Assembly: GCF_001281485.1 (NCBI RefSeq)
Contig: NZ_CP012669.1
Location: 186,001-250,000 of the forward strand
DNA length: 64,000 nt
Direction of reading: 5' to 3'
Source: Altererythrobacter epoxidivorans
Lineage (GTDB): Bacteria > Pseudomonadota > Alphaproteobacteria > Sphingomonadales > Sphingomonadaceae
The notes below the pieces were generated by a model, which did no database searches, was not told the origin of the DNA, and worked only from the letters and a program-made list of their open reading frames with translations. The position numbers were made by a program, and so were the translations under genes. Shown here one piece after another: positions 1 to 8,031 of this stretch. Position 1 is the stretch's first letter, and each line of letters starts with the position of its first letter.

Positions 1-719
1 ACGTCGTCGCGGTTCGCCAGTTCGGCAAGGGCGGAGGCAATGTTGCGCATTCCCTGGCCGAAGTTCTCGCGGCGGTGCGCCGTCACGGCAATGATCCGCT
101 TGCCTGCAAAGCGCGCCTTCAGCGGCGCGACAGCAGGGGCGAGTGACGTATCGGCAGTAATGCGCGACTTCATCCAGAGCAGGGCGTCGATGACAGTGTT
201 GCCGGTCACGAAGACGTTTGCCGGATCGACAGTTTCGGAAATCAGCGCATCGGCAGAGGCCTGCGTCGGTGCGAAATGCATGTCGGCGATCACGCCTGTG
301 ACCCTGCGATTGCCCTCTTCCGGCCAAGGCGAATAAATATCGCCGCTACGCAAGCCGGCTTCGACATGGCCGACCGGGATCTGCCTGAAATAGCAGGCCA
401 GCGTGACCATCATGGTCGTCAGTGTATCGCCGTGCACCAGCACGCGGTCGGGCTTGGTCTTGTCCAGAGCCTCGCCAAAGTGGGTGATGATACGGGCGGA
501 CAGCGCGTCCAGGCTTTGCCCCGGCTGCATCAGGTCGAGATCGATGTCGGGTGTAATTCCTGAAATGGCGAGGACCTGGTCGAGCATCTCGCGATGCTGT
601 GCTGTCACCGCTACCTGAGTGTCGAACTGACCGGTCTTGCGAAGCGCATCGACCACGGGAAACATCTTGATCGCTTCAGGACGTGTCCCGAAGGTGACGA
701 GGATTTTCGTCTTGTTCAC
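1..719 (-). CDS. wecB: UDP-N-acetylglucosamine 2-epimerase, C-terminus cut off by the window edge
   Basis: Interconverts UDP-GlcNAc and UDP-ManNAc in the cytoplasm, feeding surface-polysaccharide synthesis. About 239 residues are present and the frame is open to the window edge; the family is usually 360-380 residues. The start is GTG at 719, with an AGGAAA ribosome-binding site between it and the wecC stop. The N-terminus reads VNKTKILVTFGTRPEAIKM, the family's typical opening. HGDT and HVEAGLRSGD are the substrate-binding loops, and TAHRRENFG follows near residue 220. It is the last visible gene of a minus-strand run after wecC, only 10 bases downstream, so the two products act in series (epimerase, then dehydrogenase). 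Family recognition is firm. Confidence 0.93.
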   Translation of the reverse strand, partial: MNKTKILVTFGTRPEAIKMFPVVDALRKTGQFDTQVAVTAQHREMLDQVLAISGITPDIDLDLMQPGQSLDALSARIITHFGEALDKTKPDRVLVHGDTLTTMMVTLACYFRQIPVGHVEAGLRSGDIYSPWPEEGNRRVTGVIADMHFAPTQASADALISETVDPANVFVTGNTVIDALLWMKSRITADTSLAPAVAPLKARFAGKRIIAVTAHRRENFGQGMRNIASALAELANRDD

Positions 720-729
720 GAGGTTTCCT

Positions 730-2019
730 TCAGTCCTTCAACATTCCGCGCGTGTCATAGACCATCTTGCCCGCCAGCGATGCAAGATCGAGGTGCTTGA
801 ACCCGTCGTGATCGACGAGGATGACGACGATGCCTGCATCGTCGAGCGCAGTGTCGAGCGACGTCTTGGTCGCGCCTGATCCGTCAAAACCACGCGGCAG
901 TTCGTCCGCATAGGGTTCGACAATCAACAATCGCTCGCCCTCGTCTTGCGCGATTTCGAGCGCGATTTCGAGCGCCGGGCTTTCGCGGAAGTCGTCGATA
1001 TTGGGTTTGAAAGCGAGGCCGAGCAGCGCGACTTTCGCTTCCGGAGCAGCAGCCATCAGAGCGCGGATGCGGTCGGCAGTATGGTGCGCCTTGTGATCGT
1101 TGACCTCGCGGGCGGTGCGGATGAGGCGCGCTTGTTTGGGAGCGCTCGCTACGAGGAACCACGGATCGACGGCGATGCAATGGCCGCCGACGCCTGGGCC
1201 CGGCTGAAGGATGTTGACGCGGGGATGACGGTTGGCGAGGCGGATAACGTCCCACACATCGATACCGATCTCGTCAGCCACCATCGAAAGCTCGTTGGCA
1301 AAGGCGATATTCACGTCGCGGAAGCTGTTTTCAACCAGCTTCACCGTTTCTGCGACGCGGGCATTCGTGACCAGGCATTCGCCCTTCACGAAGCTGCGGT
1401 AAAGCGTCGCGGCTTTTTCCGCGCATGCTTCGGTAACGCCGCCGATGACACGGTCGTTTGACACGAGTTCGGTCACGATCTTGCCGGGCAGGACGCGTTC
1501 GGGACAATAGGCAAGGGCAATATCGCCCGAGCTGTCATCGCCAAAGGATGGCACGGCCAGGTCAGGACGCATCTCGGAAATGATTTCGCCGACACGCTCG
1601 GTCGTGCCGATGGGGGATGTGCTCTCGACGATAACGCATGCTCCCTTCGAGAGGGCAGGAGCAATCGCGCGGGCGGCCGCTTCGACGAAGGAGATGTCGG
1701 GCTTTGCCCCGGGTGCCAGCGGCGTCGGAACCGCGATCATGTAGAAATGCGCGCGCGGTACGGTGGTCGAGGCGACCAACCTGTCGGCATCGACTGCTTC
1801 ATGGACGAGGCGGTCGAGGTCGCGTTCTTCGATGTGCACACCGCCAGAGTTGACGGTTTCGACCACGCGTTGCGAGACATCGACCCCGCATACCGACCAG
1901 CCATAGCTCGCCAGCACGGCCGCCGTCGGCAACCCGATGTAACCAAGCCCGATGACAGCAACCTGATGGTCATAGGCCGGTTCCGGCCACGTTTTGATGA
2001 CAGCTTCCATGACGCGCAT
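730..2019 (-). CDS. wecC: UDP-N-acetyl-D-mannosamine dehydrogenase
   Basis: NAD-dependent four-electron oxidation of UDP-ManNAc to UDP-ManNAcA. The 429 residues match the UDP-glucose/GDP-mannose dehydrogenase family length. The Rossmann motif GLGYIGLPTA lies near residue 24, the central-domain signature around residue 225, and the catalytic cysteine is probably C281 in GGHCIAVDPWF. FKPNIDDFRESP marks the C-terminal UDP-binding domain. A second possible start is the ATG at 2010, three codons in. WecC next to wecB indicates a ManNAcA-containing glycan. UDP-glucose dehydrogenase is less likely because of this neighbour. Confidence 0.92.
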   Translation of the reverse strand: MRVMEAVIKTWPEPAYDHQVAVIGLGYIGLPTAAVLASYGWSVCGVDVSQRVVETVNSGGVHIEERDLDRLVHEAVDADRLVASTTVPRAHFYMIAVPTPLAPGAKPDISFVEAAARAIAPALSKGACVIVESTSPIGTTERVGEIISEMRPDLAVPSFGDDSSGDIALAYCPERVLPGKIVTELVSNDRVIGGVTEACAEKAATLYRSFVKGECLVTNARVAETVKLVENSFRDVNIAFANELSMVADEIGIDVWDVIRLANRHPRVNILQPGPGVGGHCIAVDPWFLVASAPKQARLIRTAREVNDHKAHHTADRIRALMAAAPEAKVALLGLAFKPNIDDFRESPALEIALEIAQDEGERLLIVEPYADELPRGFDGSGATKTSLDTALDDAGIVVILVDHDGFKHLDLASLAGKMVYDTRGMLKD

Positions 2020-2103
2020 CCATGGCGCCTTGGTCTCAAAAACTGGTTAATTCGGCCCGGTTTTTCATGCTGCAACGCTAGGATTTGTGCGGTTTGGTGT
2101 CGG

Positions 2104-2589
2104 TTAACGTGTGCCGCCTTCGTGGATGAACTCCGCGACAGCATCGACAAGCTGGCGTGCGCCCCGGTTTTCCGCAGTCGAAATATCGCCAGCGGCAAGG
2201 CCTTTGGCGATGGCGCCGGGAAGCTCTGCTTCGTCCATCGCAATGAAAACGCCCGGTTTGCCGACCAGTTTCCTGGCCGTCGCGAGCTGGTGATCGCTCC
2301 TGTGCTCGCCGAAACCGGCAGTGCGCGGCATCAGCACAATCGGTTTGCCTAGCCTCCGCGCCGTCAACACCGATCCGATGCCGGCATGTGCGACGATCAG
2401 CGCGGCATGGCGCGCCAGCTGCTCGAACTCTGCAGGCCCGAAGCGCTCTTGGACGGCGATATTCTGCGGCTGGTAAGATCCCGTCCAGTTCTGGGCGATC
2501 ACTTCGATGCCGAGCCCCGGCTGGATCGCGTCCATCGCCTGGACCAGCCTGTCGAACGGCAGTTGGGTCCCGACGGTGACGAGGATCAC
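2104..2589 (-). CDS. Alg13/PssE-like glycosyltransferase catalytic subunit
   Basis: A 161-residue protein resembling the C-terminal half of family 28 glycosyltransferases (MurG, Alg13). It opens VILVTVGTQLPFDRLV and carries the nucleotide-sugar loop HAGIGSVLTA and PRTAGFGEHRSDHQ, as in EpsF/PssE proteins. The GTG at 2589 overlaps the stop of the preceding Alg14-like gene as GTGA, so I prefer it to the ATG at 2652, which lies inside that gene. PssE-type proteins act with a membrane-anchored PssD partner to add the second sugar of a polyprenyl-linked repeat unit. The partner is adjacent and translationally coupled. Which sugar is transferred cannot be read from the sequence. Confidence 0.8.
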   Translation of the reverse strand: MILVTVGTQLPFDRLVQAMDAIQPGLGIEVIAQNWTGSYQPQNIAVQERFGPAEFEQLARHAALIVAHAGIGSVLTARRLGKPIVLMPRTAGFGEHRSDHQLATARKLVGKPGVFIAMDEAELPGAIAKGLAAGDISTAENRGARQLVDAVAEFIHEGGTR

Positions 2590-3032
2590 AGCACGCTCCC
2601 CGCAAATTCGATTCCCGGTGGGCCGGCCAGATCCTCCCACTGGGTCAGGCATCTGTCGGCAAAACGCCGGGCGAGCCTGCCGGACAAGGAGAGGCTCTCG
2701 GCATTGGCGACGCTATCGATCCAGAGCGTTCGTGCGCCCATGAAATGCGCCCAGAATAGGCAGAAAAAACCTGGCGCGGCCCCGGTCGTCACCACGACAT
2801 CGGGCCTTGTCCTGCGAAAGAGACTGAACGTGACACAAAGGCACCATAACGCGCGCAAGGGTTGCGTCAGGTTGCAGTCGGGTATCGCGATCGCGTCGCC
2901 AAGGCCGAGGTGCCGCGCCTGGCCGGTTGCGGGCGTCGCGAATATGGTTTCGCATCCATCGAAGGCAGCAGCGATCAGCGCCATCTGTTCCAGATGTCCG
3001 CCACCCGATGATGCTGCGAGTACCTTGGTCAT
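2586..3032 (-). CDS. Alg14/PssD-like glycosyltransferase membrane-anchor subunit
   Basis: A 148-residue homologue of Alg14/PssD, which recruits the Alg13/PssE catalytic subunit to the membrane. It opens MTKVLAASSGGGHLEQM, with the SGGGHL loop typical of the family; DVVVTTGAAPG in the middle is the second conserved stretch. A hydrophobic patch around LWCLCVTFSLF may be the membrane-associated part. I chose the ATG at 3032 because the family begins directly at this motif, although the frame stays open further upstream. It is the first gene of the minus-strand polysaccharide run and is divergent from the racemase gene, so a promoter probably lies in 3033-3142. Confidence 0.82.
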   Translation of the reverse strand: MTKVLAASSGGGHLEQMALIAAAFDGCETIFATPATGQARHLGLGDAIAIPDCNLTQPLRALWCLCVTFSLFRRTRPDVVVTTGAAPGFFCLFWAHFMGARTLWIDSVANAESLSLSGRLARRFADRCLTQWEDLAGPPGIEFAGSVL

Positions 3033-3142
3033 GGCCTCTCTTCTTCGCCATGCTCGCCCCAAGTCAATGCGGCACGCCAGATCATCCCCTCTTGCCAGCA
3101 ATCGCGGCGCTCGCCATGCATTGTCCAAAGGGAGAAACAGGA

Positions 3143-4225
3143 ATGACACAATCGAACGGTCCGCTGACGGGTCTGAAGGTAATCGAATTCGTCGGGATCG
3201 GTCCCGGCCCGCATGTCGCGATGATGCTGGCCGACCTTGGCGCGGAAGTCGTGCGTATCGAGCGTCAGGGCGGACAGGTCGTGAACCGCGTGGTGGAGCG
3301 CGCACGGCACCGCGTGGCGGTCGATGTGAAAAGCGACGAGGGCCGCCAGTTCTGCATCGATGCGGCAAGGCATGCCGACGTGCTGGTCGAAGGTTTCCGG
3401 CCGGGTGTCATGGAGCGGCTCGGCTTGGGGCCCGATGAACTTCTCGCGGTGAACCCCGGCCTCGTGTTCGCCCGGATGACGGGTTGGGGACAGGAAGGCC
3501 CGCTGGCGAAGGCGGCAGGGCATGACCTCAACTATATCGCGGTGACAGGCGCCCTTCACGCCATCGGCAACAAGGGCGAGCTTCCGATCCCGCCGCAAAA
3601 CCTCGTCGGCGATTTCGGCGGCGGCTCGATGTATTGCGTGCTCGGCATCCTTGCCGCGCTCTACGAAAGGGAGCGGAGCGGGAAGGGGCAGGTTGTCGAC
3701 GCAGCGATCGTCGATGGAACGACCAGCCTGATGAGCTTCTTCTTCGGCCAGCCGCCCAGCGCATTGCGGACGACCCAGCGCGGCACCGGCCTTCTGGGCG
3801 GCGCAGCCCATTTCTATCGCTGCTATGCCTGCAAGGATGGCAAGGAGATCAGCGTCGGCGCGATCGAACCGCAATTCTATGCCGAACTGCTCGAACGCGC
3901 GGATGCACCTGCCGAATTGCGCGAGGGCCAGATGAACCCCGCCAATTGGGACGATTACGCCGATCGGCTGGCAGAGATGTTCGCGACCCGGACGCAGGCC
4001 GAATGGTGCGAAATCCTGGAAGGCACCGATGCCTGCTTCGCACCGGTTGTCCCCCTCGACGAGGCGAAGGATCATCCGCACATGAAAGCGCGCGAGGCCT
4101 ATGTCGAACGCGACGGCGTGTGGCACACGGCCCCTGCACCGCGTTTCAGCCGGACCCCGGGCACCATTCGCGACAGCGCGATGGACGGTGACGAGGTCGT
4201 TCGCCGCTGGGCCGGGGACGCCTGA
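3143..4225 (+). CDS. Alpha-methylacyl-CoA racemase (family III CoA-transferase fold)
   Basis: Epimerises the 2-methyl centre of branched acyl-CoA thioesters so that they can enter beta-oxidation. At 360 residues it has the length of the mycobacterial enzyme Mcr. H127 in AGHDLNY, D157 in VGDFGGGSMY and E242 in GAIEPQFY fall at the positions of the catalytic His/Asp/Glu of that enzyme. The start ATG at 3143 is preceded by GGAG-type sequence (3131-3140). Family III CoA-transferases such as formyl-CoA transferase share the fold, but the His/Asp/Glu set favours racemase. It stands alone, divergent from the polysaccharide genes; no beta-oxidation genes are nearby. Confidence 0.88.
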   Translation: MTQSNGPLTGLKVIEFVGIGPGPHVAMMLADLGAEVVRIERQGGQVVNRVVERARHRVAVDVKSDEGRQFCIDAARHADVLVEGFRPGVMERLGLGPDELLAVNPGLVFARMTGWGQEGPLAKAAGHDLNYIAVTGALHAIGNKGELPIPPQNLVGDFGGGSMYCVLGILAALYERERSGKGQVVDAAIVDGTTSLMSFFFGQPPSALRTTQRGTGLLGGAAHFYRCYACKDGKEISVGAIEPQFYAELLERADAPAELREGQMNPANWDDYADRLAEMFATRTQAEWCEILEGTDACFAPVVPLDEAKDHPHMKAREAYVERDGVWHTAPAPRFSRTPGTIRDSAMDGDEVVRRWAGDA

Positions 4226-4281
4226 CGCTACGGTCCGGTCCCGTTTCGGCACCTCGTGCGTTGAACGGTCTGGAGGCGGGA

Positions 4282-4908
4282 ATGTCGCATCAACCCGAAA
4301 GTGTCGAGGAAACGGTCGAGGCGATCGAAGACCTCGCCGACAAGCAGAGCGAGGTCTGCATATCCGACGTCGTCGACGAGTTCGGCAGGCGCAGTTTCGG
4401 CCCGTTCCTGATGATTTTCGCGCTGATCGAGATCACGCCCGTCGGCGGCATTCCCGGCGTTCCGACATTCCTGGCGCTGGTCTGCGCTCTGATCGCATTG
4501 CAGATGCTGGCCGGTCGCGATCACATCTGGATACCCGACTGGATCGAAAACCGTTCGGTCGGAGCGGACAAGCTCCGCAAATCGGCAGAGAAGCTGGAAG
4601 GGATCGCGCATTGGCTCGACAAGCGATTCCACGGCCGGTTGAAGCGCTTTACCGGGCGGGGGTGGCAAAAGGTCGCCGCCGCCGTCGTGATCCTGCTCTG
4701 CTGTGCGGTTCCGCCGCTCGAATTGCTGCCATTTGCGAGCAGTGGACCGATGCTGGCGATTGCCGCATTCGGACTGGCCATAATGGTGCGCGATGGCGGG
4801 CTGATGCTCGGCGCGCTGGCGATTTCCGCCCTCGTCGCGGGTGGTAGTGCCTATTACTACTTTACCGCAGACGCCTCGGGCGGCGGGGGTTTCCTCGGCC
4901 TGTTCTAG
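4282..4908 (+). CDS. ExoD-family exopolysaccharide-associated membrane protein
   Basis: A 208-residue membrane protein of the ExoD family, first described for a rhizobial exopolysaccharide and alkali-sensitivity gene; its biochemical role is unknown. It has a charged N-terminus (about 35 residues), then hydrophobic segments around FGPFLMIFALIEITPVGGIPG, further in, and at the C-terminus. The ATG at 4282 has GGAGG at 4272-4276; a TTG at 4261 in the same frame lacks comparable support. The gene ends in CTAG shared with the stop of the convergent efflux lipoprotein gene. The polysaccharide genes a few kilobases away fit the family name but prove no link. Confidence 0.8.
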   Translation: MSHQPESVEETVEAIEDLADKQSEVCISDVVDEFGRRSFGPFLMIFALIEITPVGGIPGVPTFLALVCALIALQMLAGRDHIWIPDWIENRSVGADKLRKSAEKLEGIAHWLDKRFHGRLKRFTGRGWQKVAAAVVILLCCAVPPLELLPFASSGPMLAIAAFGLAIMVRDGGLMLGALAISALVAGGSAYYYFTADASGGGGFLGLF

Positions 4909-6332
4909 CTTTGGGGTGTCAGTGGCGAAAGGTCGCTGCCGCCGAGTGCCTGCCACAGCAAGACACGGGCGCGGCGTGCCCTGCCACCAGCGGCGACGGC
5001 GCGTTCGGTACTCCCATCGGCAGCCCTTCGCGCATCGAGCACGGTCAGGAAATCGGCAAGCCCTGCGCGGTATCGCGTTTCTGCCAGGTCGGCGGCGCGT
5101 TCCAGTTGCGCGGTCTCAAGGTTCGCCGCAGCCAGTTCGGCATCGGCTGCCGCAACCAGTCCGTATGCCGTTTCGGCATCGCCCAATGCCGTGAACACTG
5201 CGCCGCGATAGGCGGCAAAGGCGGCGCGCTTGTTTGCTGCTGCTCCATCGATTTCCGCCTCGATCCGTCCGAAATCGAGTAGCGGCGCAGCAAGGCCAGC
5301 AGCCAGTGAACCGACAATCGAATCCTCGTCGAACAGGTCGCCCGGACTGAATGCCAAGAGGCCAATGGCTGCCGAAAGGGTGAGCTTGGGAAAGCGCTGG
5401 CGCGCCGTCGCGGCCAGTTCCGCATCGCTTGCGGCAAGGTTTGCCTCTGCCCCGCGAACGTCGGGGCGATTGGCCAGCAATTGCGACGGCAGGGTGGCAG
5501 GCGCAGCCGGCGCCGAGGTCACGGGTAGGGGTGAAACAAATGCCTGTTTCACTACCTCAGGTTGAGCGCCGGTCAGGGTAACAAGCCGTCCGAACAACCG
5601 CGCCTTCTCACTGCCGAGAGCGGCAAGGCGGCTGCGCGTTGTCGCGGCGGTTGCTTCCGCCCTGATGCGGTCGAACCCCGGCGCAAGGCCGGCCTGTTCC
5701 CGGTCGGCTGCCAGCCGGGCGATGGCGGTCGCCGCCTCCATGTCTTGCGACAGGGTGTAGCCGCGAGCTTCGACGCTGCGATAATCGATGACCGTGGCGG
5801 CGATTTCCGCGATCAGGGCCAGCCGAACGGCCTGTGCCTGCGCGTCGGCGGCATCGACCCGCGCCAGTGCTGCGCGCTCGCTCGCCTTCAGCACTCCGAA
5901 AAGGTCCAGGTCCCATCGTGCGGTCACATTCGCGGCATAGGCGGTGCGCTCGGTATCGATGCCGATGCCCGGGGGCAGGCTGGCGGCGAATTGTGCGGGA
6001 TTCGTGCGGGTCGCGGTAACCGAGGCATCGGCCCCGATCGACGGCAACCGGTTGGCGCCTGCGCGTGCGGCTCCGGCGCGGGCTGCCTCTACCCTGGCGA
6101 GCGCTTCTGAAAGCGTCGGAGCGTCGTTCAGGGCAAGCCCGGCAAGCGTGGTGAAGGCGGCATCATCGGTCGGCAGCAACGCCGCCAGCGCTGCGCCTTC
6201 TTCTGCCTGGGGCGCGAACAGGAACGTGTCGGGCAGGACGGGTCGCGGCGTCTCGATCTGCGGCGCGGGCCCTGCAACGCAGGCTGAAAGCGCCAGAGGC
6301 GCAGCCATCAGGGCAAGGTGCGTGCGTCTCAC
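4905..6332 (-). CDS. RND/ABC-type efflux outer-membrane lipoprotein (NodT/TolC family)
   Basis: Outer-membrane channel component of a tripartite exporter, 475 residues, as expected for the NodT branch of the TolC family. The N-terminus is a lipoprotein signal with lipobox LSAC (Cys about residue 18). Two repeated outer-membrane-efflux domains follow, rich in alanine and coiled-coil-forming helices; NRPDVRGAEANLAASDAEL and RYRAGLADFLTVLDA are typical blocks. The start is GTG at 6332 and overlaps the adaptor's stop as GTGA. It is last in a four-gene operon with permease, ATPase and adaptor, so it is presumably their dedicated exit channel. Confidence 0.92.
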   Translation of the reverse strand: MRRTHLALMAAPLALSACVAGPAPQIETPRPVLPDTFLFAPQAEEGAALAALLPTDDAAFTTLAGLALNDAPTLSEALARVEAARAGAARAGANRLPSIGADASVTATRTNPAQFAASLPPGIGIDTERTAYAANVTARWDLDLFGVLKASERAALARVDAADAQAQAVRLALIAEIAATVIDYRSVEARGYTLSQDMEAATAIARLAADREQAGLAPGFDRIRAEATAATTRSRLAALGSEKARLFGRLVTLTGAQPEVVKQAFVSPLPVTSAPAAPATLPSQLLANRPDVRGAEANLAASDAELAATARQRFPKLTLSAAIGLLAFSPGDLFDEDSIVGSLAAGLAAPLLDFGRIEAEIDGAAANKRAAFAAYRGAVFTALGDAETAYGLVAAADAELAAANLETAQLERAADLAETRYRAGLADFLTVLDARRAADGSTERAVAAGGRARRARVLLWQALGGSDLSPLTPQS

Positions 6333-7312
6333 TTCGCTGCAGCCTTTGCCGGGATGAATGCGTCGATCTGCTGGCCCACGCGGAACTTGTCACGCGCACT
6401 ATCGGGCAGGGCATAGATCAACTGCAACACGCGCACATCGACCCGTTCCTGCGCGGAATTGGTCAGCGACCGCTTCGGCACGACAAGGGGTTCTGCGCGA
6501 ACGAAAATTGCCTCGACCTGGTCTTTTGCCGCTCCGCGCGGGCTGACCTGCGCTGCCTTGCCCAGATCGACACGGTTCGCTTCGTCCTCGTCGACGTCGA
6601 CGCGGACGTGCAAGGGGCGGGTTTCCCCCATCTGGATGAAGGGCGGAGAGCTGCTGCCCATGGTACTGACATATTCGCCGGGGCGGATGTTCACTGCCAG
6701 GATCTCGCCTGCAATCGGTGCGCGCACGGTCAGGCGGCCGAGTTCGGTTCGCGCGCTCGCTGCGGCGGCCTGTGCGGCGCTCAGCCGGGCACGGGCCAGT
6801 TCCAGACGGCTGGCAGCGGCGCTTGCATCCCCTTCTGCGCGGATCACTTCGGCGCGGCTGACGGCGGCGGGATCCTCGATTTCGCGATAGAGCGCCAGCT
6901 GCTTGCCGGCCGTGGCACGGGCGGTCTGCGCTTCGCGGATGGCGGCGCTCGCTTCCCCGATGGCTGCGTTCGCTTCCGACAGGCGGGCGCGGGCCGATCG
7001 GTCGTCGACCACGAACAGCACTTCGCCCCTGCCCACGAACTGCCCCGGCTGGACGCGGAGGTCCGTAACCAGCCCGGCAAGCGCGGTTCCGATATCAATG
7101 ATCTCGCTCGACGGTTCGACCACGCCTGCACCGGCGACCCGCGGCGAGTTCGCAAGGGCACCGGTCGCCTGGGCGGGCTGCTGCGTCGGTTGCTCCAGCG
7201 TGCGGTCAGGCAGGCCAAAGACGATGAAGGCGATTGCGCCCAGAACTCCGAGCGCCGCTATCACGGGCAGGACCTGCCGCGAAATGCTGATGTTTTTCGG
7301 GAGCAAAGCCAT
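6329..7312 (-). CDS. HlyD-family periplasmic adaptor of an ABC exporter (DevB-like)
   Basis: Membrane-fusion protein of 327 residues that bridges the inner-membrane ABC transporter and the outer-membrane channel. It has one N-terminal transmembrane helix (residues about 13-34), a biotinyl-lipoyl half near VTDLRVQPGQFVGRGEVLF, a long alanine/arginine-rich coiled-coil hairpin (about residues 100-180), then the second lipoyl half with LTVRAPIAGEILAVNIRPGE and a beta-barrel domain. The ATG at 7312 lies two bases after the ATPase stop. The same frame stays open upstream through the ATPase gene, but that stretch is only its shadow. The arrangement matches DevBCA-type exporters. Confidence 0.9.
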   Translation of the reverse strand: MALLPKNISISRQVLPVIAALGVLGAIAFIVFGLPDRTLEQPTQQPAQATGALANSPRVAGAGVVEPSSEIIDIGTALAGLVTDLRVQPGQFVGRGEVLFVVDDRSARARLSEANAAIGEASAAIREAQTARATAGKQLALYREIEDPAAVSRAEVIRAEGDASAAASRLELARARLSAAQAAAASARTELGRLTVRAPIAGEILAVNIRPGEYVSTMGSSSPPFIQMGETRPLHVRVDVDEDEANRVDLGKAAQVSPRGAAKDQVEAIFVRAEPLVVPKRSLTNSAQERVDVRVLQLIYALPDSARDKFRVGQQIDAFIPAKAAAK

Positions 7313-7314
7313 GA

Positions 7315-8031
7315 TCAGTGTTCCTCCGGCATTTCGGCGCCGTCGTGGGTAATGCGGCCGTCCTCGAGCACGAGGATGCGGTCGGCCAGGTCGAAAATAC
7401 GATTGTCGTGGGTGACGATGATGACCGATCGGTCGTCGGCCACCGCAACTTCGCGCAGCAGGTCCATCACGCGGCGACCCGATTTGGCGTCGAGCGCTGC
7501 GGTCGGTTCGTCGCACACCACCAGTCGCGGTTCGTGGACCAGCGCACGGGCGATGGCGACGCGCTGCTGCTGGCCACCCGATAGCTGGTTGGGAAGCTTG
7601 TCCGCCTGGTCGAGGATGTTGAGCTTGTCGAGCATCGCCTTTGCGCGCTCTCGTGCCTCGTCCACCGGCATTCCGCGTGCGATGAGCGGGACTGCGGCAT
7701 TGGCCGCCGCGTCGATCGAGGGGATCAAATTGTACTGCTGGAAAATGAAGCCGATATTGTCGAGCCGGAACTCGACCAGTTCGGTATCGCCCAGCGCATA
7801 GATATCGGTGCCGAATACCTGCACCTTGCCCTGCGTCGGCCAGAGAATGCCGCACATGATCGAGATCAGCGTGGTCTTGCCCGACCCGCTTTCGCCGACG
7901 AGGAAGGTCATCTCGCCGGCACGAACGTCGAGGTCGATCCCGTGGAGCACGGTGATCGTCGTGTCGCCAGCGGTGAAATCGCGGGTTACGGCGCGCGTCG
8001 AAATCGCGGCTGAGGCGTCGAACGGGCTCAT
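7315..8031 (-). CDS. ABC transporter ATP-binding protein (DevA/LolD/MacB type)
   Basis: A 238-residue ATPase that drives the adjacent FtsX-type permease. Walker A is GESGSGKTT (about residue 45), the ABC signature LSGGQQQRVAIARAL, Walker B LVVCDEPTAALD, and the switch histidine lies in VIIVTHDNRIF. The Q-loop stretch IGFIFQQYNL is intact. The start overlaps the permease stop as ATGA, so translation is coupled. LolD-like sequence alone could mean lipoprotein release, but the adaptor and outer-membrane channel in the same operon point to export across both membranes. The substrate is unknown. Confidence 0.92.
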   Translation of the reverse strand: MSPFDASAAISTRAVTRDFTAGDTTITVLHGIDLDVRAGEMTFLVGESGSGKTTLISIMCGILWPTQGKVQVFGTDIYALGDTELVEFRLDNIGFIFQQYNLIPSIDAAANAAVPLIARGMPVDEARERAKAMLDKLNILDQADKLPNQLSGGQQQRVAIARALVHEPRLVVCDEPTAALDAKSGRRVMDLLREVAVADDRSVIIVTHDNRIFDLADRILVLEDGRITHDGAEMPEEH

